This document shows positions 59,247 through 64,000 of a stretch of DNA of 64,000 bases, in pieces; the first letter of the stretch is position 1, and each line of letters begins with the position of its first letter. Below the pieces are notes generated by a model that made no database searches, was not told the origin of the DNA, and saw only the letters and a program-made list of their open reading frames with translations. The stretch is from Paramicrobacterium agarici (lineage in GTDB: Bacteria > Actinomycetota > Actinomycetes > Actinomycetales > Microbacteriaceae): the NCBI RefSeq assembly GCF_002563955.1, contig NZ_PDJE01000001.1:2976001-3040000 (forward strand), read 5' to 3'. Position numbers and translations under genes: made by a program.

Positions 59247-60596
59247 ATGCACGGTGTTGATGAGCGTGGCCACGACCGGGCGACAGTCGTCGCCATCATT
59301 CCCGCCCGCGGCGGCTCACAGGGCATACCTGCCAAGAACCTGCGCGAGGTCGGCGGTACACCGCTGATCGTTCGCGCAATCGAGGCAGCGGCCGCATCTG
59401 CGCGCATACAGAAGGTCGTGGTCTCGACCGACGACGAGCAGATTGCAGCAGTCGCGCGGGCGGCCGGGGCAGACGTGATCGAGCGGCCCGATGAGCTGGC
59501 CACACACGAAGCGACGTCGGAGTCTGCCCTGCTGCACGCGCTCGCGCAGCTCGATGCCCGCGGTGCCGCGCCCGAGATCACCGTGTTCATTCAGGCGACC
59601 TCGCCGTTCATCGACCCGGTCGACATCGACGAGGCCATCGCTCGCGTCGCATCCGGCACAAGCGACGTGGTTTTCTCGGCCGTTCCCAACCACTCGTTTC
59701 TCTGGCGCCCAGACGAGATCGACCCGGGCAACATGGTCGGCGTCAACCACCGGCGCCTCACGCGGCAGCGTCGCCAGGACCGCCCCGTCGAGTATCGCGA
59801 GACCGGTGCCTTCTATGTGCTGCGCACGCGCGGGTTTCTCGAGGCGAAGCACCGGTTCTTCGGGCGGGTCGGCGTGCAGCTCGTCGCCGAGCAGAACGCG
59901 CTCGAGATCGACACGCTCGACGATCTGCGTGTTGCGCGCGCGATCGTCGACGTGCGTGGCGTCGACGGCGGGCGCGTTGCGCAGACAGCATCCGCCGACT
60001 CGGTTTCCGTGGCGATCGGCGACGAGAACAGCGCCCCGGCAGAGCGCGCCGCGCTGACAGCATCCGGAAGCGCGATGTCAGACCGCATCGACGTGGATGC
60101 TGTCGTCACGGACTTCGACGGCGTGCACACCGACGACACCGCGATCATCGGCGCAGACGGCGAAGAGCTCGTGCGCGTCAGCCGACGTGACGGCGCCGGA
60201 ATCGCGCGGCTTCGCGCCGCCGGCATCCGGGTTCTGATTCTCTCTGCCGAGAAGCATCCCGTCGTCGCCGCTCGAGCACGCAAGCTCGAGGTCGATGTGC
60301 GGCAGGGCATCGACGACAAGGGCGCCGCCCTCTCCGCGTGGGCTCGAGCCAACGGCATCCGTCTCGATCGCATCGCGTACCTGGGAAACGATCTCGGCGA
60401 CGTCTCTGCCTCGACGATCGTGGGCTGGCCCATGGCCGTAGCGGATGCTGCGCCCGAAGTGCGCGCGGCCGCCCGGCGTGTGCTGACCAGACGAGGAGGC
60501 GACGGTGCCGTGCGCGAACTCGCCGACGCCGTACTCCGTGCCGTTGCGCACGCTCAACCGCCCGCTGTCGCTCATACCGAAGGAGCCCTGTCGTGA
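59247..60596 (+). CDS. neuA: Acylneuraminate cytidylyltransferase fused to HAD phosphatase
   Basis: 449 residues in two parts. Residues about 14-235 are a CMP-sialic acid synthetase: I-I-P-A-R-G-G-S-Q-G-I-P-x-K-N, S-T-D-D-E, F-I-Q-A-T-S-P-F. Residues about 282-440 are a KdsC-type HAD phosphatase: T-D-F-D-G-V-H-T-D-D, and Y-L-G-N-D-L-G-D. One protein could thus remove the 9-phosphate and activate the sugar. TAGCGT ends six bases before the ATG; no Shine-Dalgarno site, so leaderless. The next gene overlaps by GTGA. Confidence 0.88.
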   Translation: MHGVDERGHDRATVVAIIPARGGSQGIPAKNLREVGGTPLIVRAIEAAAASARIQKVVVSTDDEQIAAVARAAGADVIERPDELATHEATSESALLHALAQLDARGAAPEITVFIQATSPFIDPVDIDEAIARVASGTSDVVFSAVPNHSFLWRPDEIDPGNMVGVNHRRLTRQRRQDRPVEYRETGAFYVLRTRGFLEAKHRFFGRVGVQLVAEQNALEIDTLDDLRVARAIVDVRGVDGGRVAQTASADSVSVAIGDENSAPAERAALTASGSAMSDRIDVDAVVTDFDGVHTDDTAIIGADGEELVRVSRRDGAGIARLRAAGIRVLILSAEKHPVVAARARKLEVDVRQGIDDKGAALSAWARANGIRLDRIAYLGNDLGDVSASTIVGWPMAVADAAPEVRAAARRVLTRRGGDGAVRELADAVLRAVAHAQPPAVAHTEGALS

Positions 60597-61462
60597 CCGT
60601 GCAGATCGGAAGCCACCGCATTGGAATGGGCGAGCCCGTCTACGTGATCGCCGAAATTGGCCTCAACCATAACGGCGACATCGGGCTCGCGAAGCAGCTC
60701 ATCGATGTGGCCGCGAGCGCCGGCGCGCAGGCCGTGAAGTTTCAGAAGCGCACTCCCGAGATCGCGACGCCCGAGCACATGAAAGATGTGCCGCGCGAGA
60801 CGCCCTGGGGCACGATGAGCTACCTCGACTACCGCCGCCGTGTCGAGTTCGGGCGCGTCGAATACGCGCAGATCGCCGCGCACGCCGCCGAACGCGGGCT
60901 CGACTGGTTCGCGTCGCCGTGGGACGTTCCGAGTGTCGCGTTTCTGTACGAACTCGATGTTCCGGCGTTCAAAGTCGCCTCAGCATCCGTCACCGACCTC
61001 GAGTTGCTCGAGGCGATCGCCGAGACGCGCAAGCCCGTGATCCCGTCGACCGGCATGTCGACGCTCGACGAGATCGACATGGCCGTCGCCACCCTCGGCA
61101 CCGAGAAACTCGTGATTCTGCACGCGACGTCGACGTATCCGATGCCGCCAGAAGAGGCCAACCTGCGGGTGATCGGCGAGCTGCAGCAGCGTTACCCCGC
61201 GCCCGTCGGGTATTCGGGGCACGAGCGCGGGCTGCAGATCTCGCTCGCGGCGGTGACGCTGGGAGCGGTCGCCGTCGAGCGGCACATCACGCTCGACCGC
61301 ACGATGTGGGGATCTGACCACGCGGCGTCGCTCGAGCCGCTGGGGTTTGAGCACCTCGTGCGCGACATTAGGGTCATTGAGCAGGCGATGGGCGACGGAG
61401 TGAAGCGAGTGTTCCCCGGCGAAGAGGCGCCGAAAGCGAAGCTGCGGCGGGTGCTCGCGTGA
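60593..61462 (+). CDS. neuB: NeuB-type nonulosonic acid synthase without SAF domain
   Basis: 289 residues. Condenses phosphoenolpyruvate with an aldose (ManNAc-6-P, mannose-6-P or similar) to a nonulosonic acid. I-A-E-I-G-L-N-H-N-G-D, V-K-F-Q-K-R, S-T-G-M-S-T-L-D-E, Y-S-G-H-E-R-G and E-R-H-I-T-L-D-R-T-M-W-G-S-D-H-A are all present. The usual C-terminal antifreeze-like (SAF) domain of about 60 residues is absent: the protein ends soon after the barrel. GTG start, overlapping neuA and the next gene. Confidence 0.85.
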   Translation: MTVQIGSHRIGMGEPVYVIAEIGLNHNGDIGLAKQLIDVAASAGAQAVKFQKRTPEIATPEHMKDVPRETPWGTMSYLDYRRRVEFGRVEYAQIAAHAAERGLDWFASPWDVPSVAFLYELDVPAFKVASASVTDLELLEAIAETRKPVIPSTGMSTLDEIDMAVATLGTEKLVILHATSTYPMPPEEANLRVIGELQQRYPAPVGYSGHERGLQISLAAVTLGAVAVERHITLDRTMWGSDHAASLEPLGFEHLVRDIRVIEQAMGDGVKRVFPGEEAPKAKLRRVLA

Positions 61463-62805
61463 GCACGGGCACGCGGCGGATGCTGGTCATCGCCGACTCC
61501 GATTCGTATCTCAAGTGGGGCGCCGCCTTCGCGGAGCAGCGCGACGCATCGTGGAGCGCGGCACTCGTGCTGTTGAAGTCGCCCGTGCTGCCGAGCGCCA
61601 GGCAGCTCGATGCCGCTCTGGCGGGCACACGGTTCACGCGCGGTGACACACGCTCGATCGATCTCGACGACCTCACGGCACTCATCGAGACTGAGCGCCC
61701 GCACGTCGTGCTGCTGGCTCTGCGCGGTCCGCTCGTTCGCGTCGTCGCGCCGCTCATCGCGGAGCTTCCCGGTCGTCCCGTCATCGTGTCGGGGCTCCCC
61801 GGCCTCACGATTCCGGCCGAACCGAAGGCGATCGTCTACCGCGAACAGTGCGACATGATCGTGCTGCACAGCAGACGCGAAGTGCGGGAGTTCAGTGCCA
61901 ATGCCGCGTCGCTTGGCATCGAGATGCGTTTCGCTCTCGCCACTCTCCCGTTTCTCGAAGCGCGGGAGCAGCGCGCACGAACTGACGCGCGGTCGATCGT
62001 CTTCGCCGTGCAGGCAAAGGTGCCGGCTGCGCGCGAGGAGCGCGTTCAGCTGCTGCAGATTCTGAGCACTGCCGCTCGCGCGCACACCGGAAAGCGCGTC
62101 GTCGTGAAGACGCGTGCGCGCCGCGGCGAAGCGCAGACGCACCTCGAGCAGTACGACCTCGCGGCGCTGCTCGACACGCCCGACGTCGTCGACGCGATCG
62201 GCGGTGTTCCCGACAATCTCGTCGTTTCAGATGGTCCCATGGCGGAGCACCTCTCGCGGGCTGCGGCGCTGGTCACCGTGAGTTCGACGGCGGCGCTCGA
62301 GGCCATCGCCGCGGGCGTGCCCGTGCTGCTGCTCGACGACTTCGGCATCGGGCCGCGGCAGATCAACACGGTGTTCGTGGGCAGCGACCTCTTTGGCAAC
62401 GCCTCCGATCTGGCGCGCGGCGCGTGGCGGCATCCTGATTCTGCCTGGCTCGACGACAACTACTTTCATCCCGCGCACGCGACCACGGTCGACGACCGGC
62501 TCGACGAGCTCGTCCGTCGCAACGCCGCCCGGCCCCTGCCATTTCCCGAGCGCCGCTTCAACCTCACGGGCGGCACTCTGCGCCGAGCGTTCGAGCGCAA
62601 GCGGATGCTGGGGCACTACGATCGGTCGCTGTCGGGCACACTGTCACTCGTGGTCGCGCTCCCGGCGCGCGCGGCGGTGCGGCGCGCGAGAAGACTCGCC
62701 CGGATGCTGCGCGGCGACCAGCAGCATCCAGCCCTCTTCACGTCGGCTGCCGTGTCGACGTCACCGGGCGCGCACGAGTTCGGAGACTCACGTCCCGTCG
62801 GGTGA
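61459..62805 (+). CDS. Putative glycosyltransferase of nonulosonic acid operon (DUF6716-like)
   Basis: 448 residues. GT-B-like: an N-terminal Rossmann half (M-L-V-I-A-D-S-D-S-Y-L-K-W-G), a C-terminal half with V-S-S-T-A-A-L-E-A-I-A-A-G-V-P-V-L-L-L-D-D, a nucleotide-sugar binding pattern as in TagF-type and polysialyltransferases. Basic C-terminus may touch the membrane. GTG start inside the neuB stop. Likely transfers the CMP-activated sugar onto a wall polymer or makes it a polymer; acceptor unknown. Confidence 0.7.
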   Translation: MSTGTRRMLVIADSDSYLKWGAAFAEQRDASWSAALVLLKSPVLPSARQLDAALAGTRFTRGDTRSIDLDDLTALIETERPHVVLLALRGPLVRVVAPLIAELPGRPVIVSGLPGLTIPAEPKAIVYREQCDMIVLHSRREVREFSANAASLGIEMRFALATLPFLEAREQRARTDARSIVFAVQAKVPAAREERVQLLQILSTAARAHTGKRVVVKTRARRGEAQTHLEQYDLAALLDTPDVVDAIGGVPDNLVVSDGPMAEHLSRAAALVTVSSTAALEAIAAGVPVLLLDDFGIGPRQINTVFVGSDLFGNASDLARGAWRHPDSAWLDDNYFHPAHATTVDDRLDELVRRNAARPLPFPERRFNLTGGTLRRAFERKRMLGHYDRSLSGTLSLVVALPARAAVRRARRLARMLRGDQQHPALFTSAAVSTSPGAHEFGDSRPVG

Positions 62806-62959
62806 CCGCTGACGCGAGAAGCGGGCCGATCATGCTGCAAACCCCGTTTTCTGCCAGCCGATGTTCGCTAGTCGGAAGCCTCCCGGCCGCTGCAGCGTGT
62901 TGCGCACGACACGCCGCCGACGCGCCGGAATCTCCGATTATCGGAACGGCACCGCTGCC

Positions 62960-63841
62960 TCAGCCGGCGGCGCGCTCGGCAGCCTCCACGACGTTGGTCA
63001 TGAGCAGCGCGACGGTCATCGGCCCCACGCCGCCGGGGTTCGGCGACAGGTATCCGGCGACGTCTGCAACCCCGGGGTCGACGTCTCCGAAGACCTTGGC
63101 CTTTCCGCCGTCTGGGTTCTCCTCGCGCGTCACGCCGACGTCGAGAACCGCGGCGCCAGGCTTGACGTCTTCGGGACGAATGAGGTGCTTCACTCCGGCA
63201 GCGGCCACGATCACGTCGCCCTGACGCAGGTAGCGCGGCATGTCGACAGTGCCCGTGTGCGTGAGCGTCACCGTCGCGTTGAGCTGACGTCGCGTCAGCA
63301 GCAGCCCGATCGTGCGACCGATCGTCACGCCCCGACCCACGACGACGACGTGCTTGCCCGTGAGGTCGTAGTCGTTGCGCAGCAGCAGCTCGATCACACC
63401 GCGTGGCGTGCACGGCAGCGGAGTGTCGATCGGCGCATTGACGTTGAGCACAAGTCGGCCCAGGTTGGTGGGGTGCAACCCGTCGGCGTCTTTCGCCGGA
63501 TCGATGCGTTCGAGGATGCTATCGGTGTCGATGTGCTTCGGCAGCGGAAGCTGCACGATGTAGCCGTGGCATTCGGGATCGGCGTTGAGCTCGTCGATCA
63601 GCGCCTCGACCTGCTCTTGCGTCGCATCGGCGGGCAGTTCGCGCTGAATCGAGTTCATGCCGATCGCGACGGACTGCTTGTGCTTCATGCCCACGTACAG
63701 CTGCGATGCCGGGTCGGCACCCACGAGCACCGTCGCGATGCCCGGCGTGATGCCCCTCTGCTTGAGTGCTGCCACGCGCTCGGTCAGCTCGGCTTTGATG
63801 TCGGCAGACGCCGCGCGCCCGTCAAGAATCTGTGCGGTCAT
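62960..63841 (-). CDS. folD: Methylenetetrahydrofolate dehydrogenase/cyclohydrolase
   Basis: 293 residues. Interconverts methylene- and formyl-tetrahydrofolate. Y-V-G-M-K-H-K holds the catalytic Lys, V-Q-L-P-L-P and P-C-T-P-R-G-V the folate site, [14 protein letters not shown] the NADP site in the actinobacterial form. Follows glyA on the same strand by 12 bp: serine gives the one-carbon unit, FolD processes it. Confidence 0.96.
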   Translation of the reverse strand: MTAQILDGRAASADIKAELTERVAALKQRGITPGIATVLVGADPASQLYVGMKHKQSVAIGMNSIQRELPADATQEQVEALIDELNADPECHGYIVQLPLPKHIDTDSILERIDPAKDADGLHPTNLGRLVLNVNAPIDTPLPCTPRGVIELLLRNDYDLTGKHVVVVGRGVTIGRTIGLLLTRRQLNATVTLTHTGTVDMPRYLRQGDVIVAAAGVKHLIRPEDVKPGAAVLDVGVTREENPDGGKAKVFGDVDPGVADVAGYLSPNPGGVGPMTVALLMTNVVEAAERAAG

Positions 63842-63853
63842 TCGCTGCCCGCC

Positions 63854-64000
63854 CTACTGCTGCAGCCCGGGGTACAGCGGGAAGGCGTCGGTGAGGGTCT
63901 TCACCCGGCCGCGAAGCGCCGCGATGTCAGCATCCGGCCGCACGGCCAGCGCGATGATGTCGGCGACCTCGGCGAATTCCGCATCTCCGAAACCACGCGT
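63854..64000 (-). CDS. glyA: Serine hydroxymethyltransferase, C-terminal end (partial)
   Basis: Last 48 codons: T-R-G-F-G-D-A-E-F, A-D-I-I-A-L-A-V, V-K-T-L-T-D-A-F-P-L-Y-P-G-L, the usual C-terminus of GlyA. The start is to the right of the window. Partner of folD. Confidence 0.9.
   Translation of the reverse strand, partial: TRGFGDAEFAEVADIIALAVRPDADIAALRGRVKTLTDAFPLYPGLQQ

Noticed and set aside
62933..62945. 13-bp palindrome TCCGAT-t-ATCGGA near the end of folD
   Set aside because: Lies between two convergent 3' ends where an operator makes little sense, and is too short for a terminator.
1..64000. tRNA, rRNA, CRISPR, IS elements, prophage genes
   Set aside because: Looked for cloverleaf-like T-arms, regular repeats, transposase and phage motifs on both strands; none found by eye.

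Overview
The window is chromosomal DNA of a high-GC Gram-positive actinobacterium, most like Microbacteriaceae. Signs are the strong G/C preference at third codon positions, many GTG and some TTG starts, genes starting directly behind a TANNNT -10 box (leaderless mRNAs), an actinobacterial HspR box (HAIR), an actinobacterial-type sdh operon and fused RibBA. No rRNA, tRNA, CRISPR array, IS element or prophage gene was seen; it reads as continuous chromosome cut at both ends.

Layout. 1-5600: two tandem BMP-family (nucleoside-type) binding lipoproteins, a PucR-type regulator, and a divergent ureohydrolase-like gene with an MHS-type transporter. 5700-8900: a DHA2-type drug exporter and an ABC-F ATPase with a clear promoter. 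9080-10300: a heat-shock locus (hsp20 plus two small proteins) behind both a CIRCE and a HAIR operator. 10340-15150: manC and sdhCDAB. 15170-20900: two HAD hydrolases, an FHA protein, a YihY/BrkB membrane protein, xth and trpS.

21000-36700 is the most distinctive part. An RbsABC-like importer with a DUF2291 protein, two medium-chain dehydrogenases and a DeoR-type regulator stand back to back with a DhaK-DhaL fusion kinase, an RpiB-type and a triosephosphate-isomerase-type isomerase. These match the known L-erythrulose/D-erythrulose phosphate route to erythrose 4-phosphate (LerK, LerI, DerI). Next to it lie an ApnO-like oxidoisomerase, an OiaC-like TIM-barrel decarboxylase, an ApnL-like lactonase and an SDR dehydrogenase, with a FadR-type regulator. 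Together they would take apiose/apionate to L-erythrulose and feed it into the same kinase and isomerases that serve tetritols. The FadR-type regulator has a recognisable operator (GTCAACCGGTTGAC and variants) at all three promoters of the apionate half.

36800-42100: glycerol genes glpDFK with a divergent SorC-type regulator. 42200-46000: FMN riboswitch and ribDE-ribBA-ribH. 46000-49800: membrane proteins, an MHS transporter, a CPBP protease and a VapBC-like pair. 49800-52400: an ABC-2 exporter. 52400-56200: small membrane protein, DeoR-type regulator, galTK. 56400-59050: ppc. 59250-62800: a nonulosonic (sialic-type) acid operon with a NeuA-phosphatase fusion, a short NeuB and a putative glycosyltransferase. 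62960-64000: folD and the end of glyA.

All assignments are by reading motifs, gene order and signals by eye; no database search was run.
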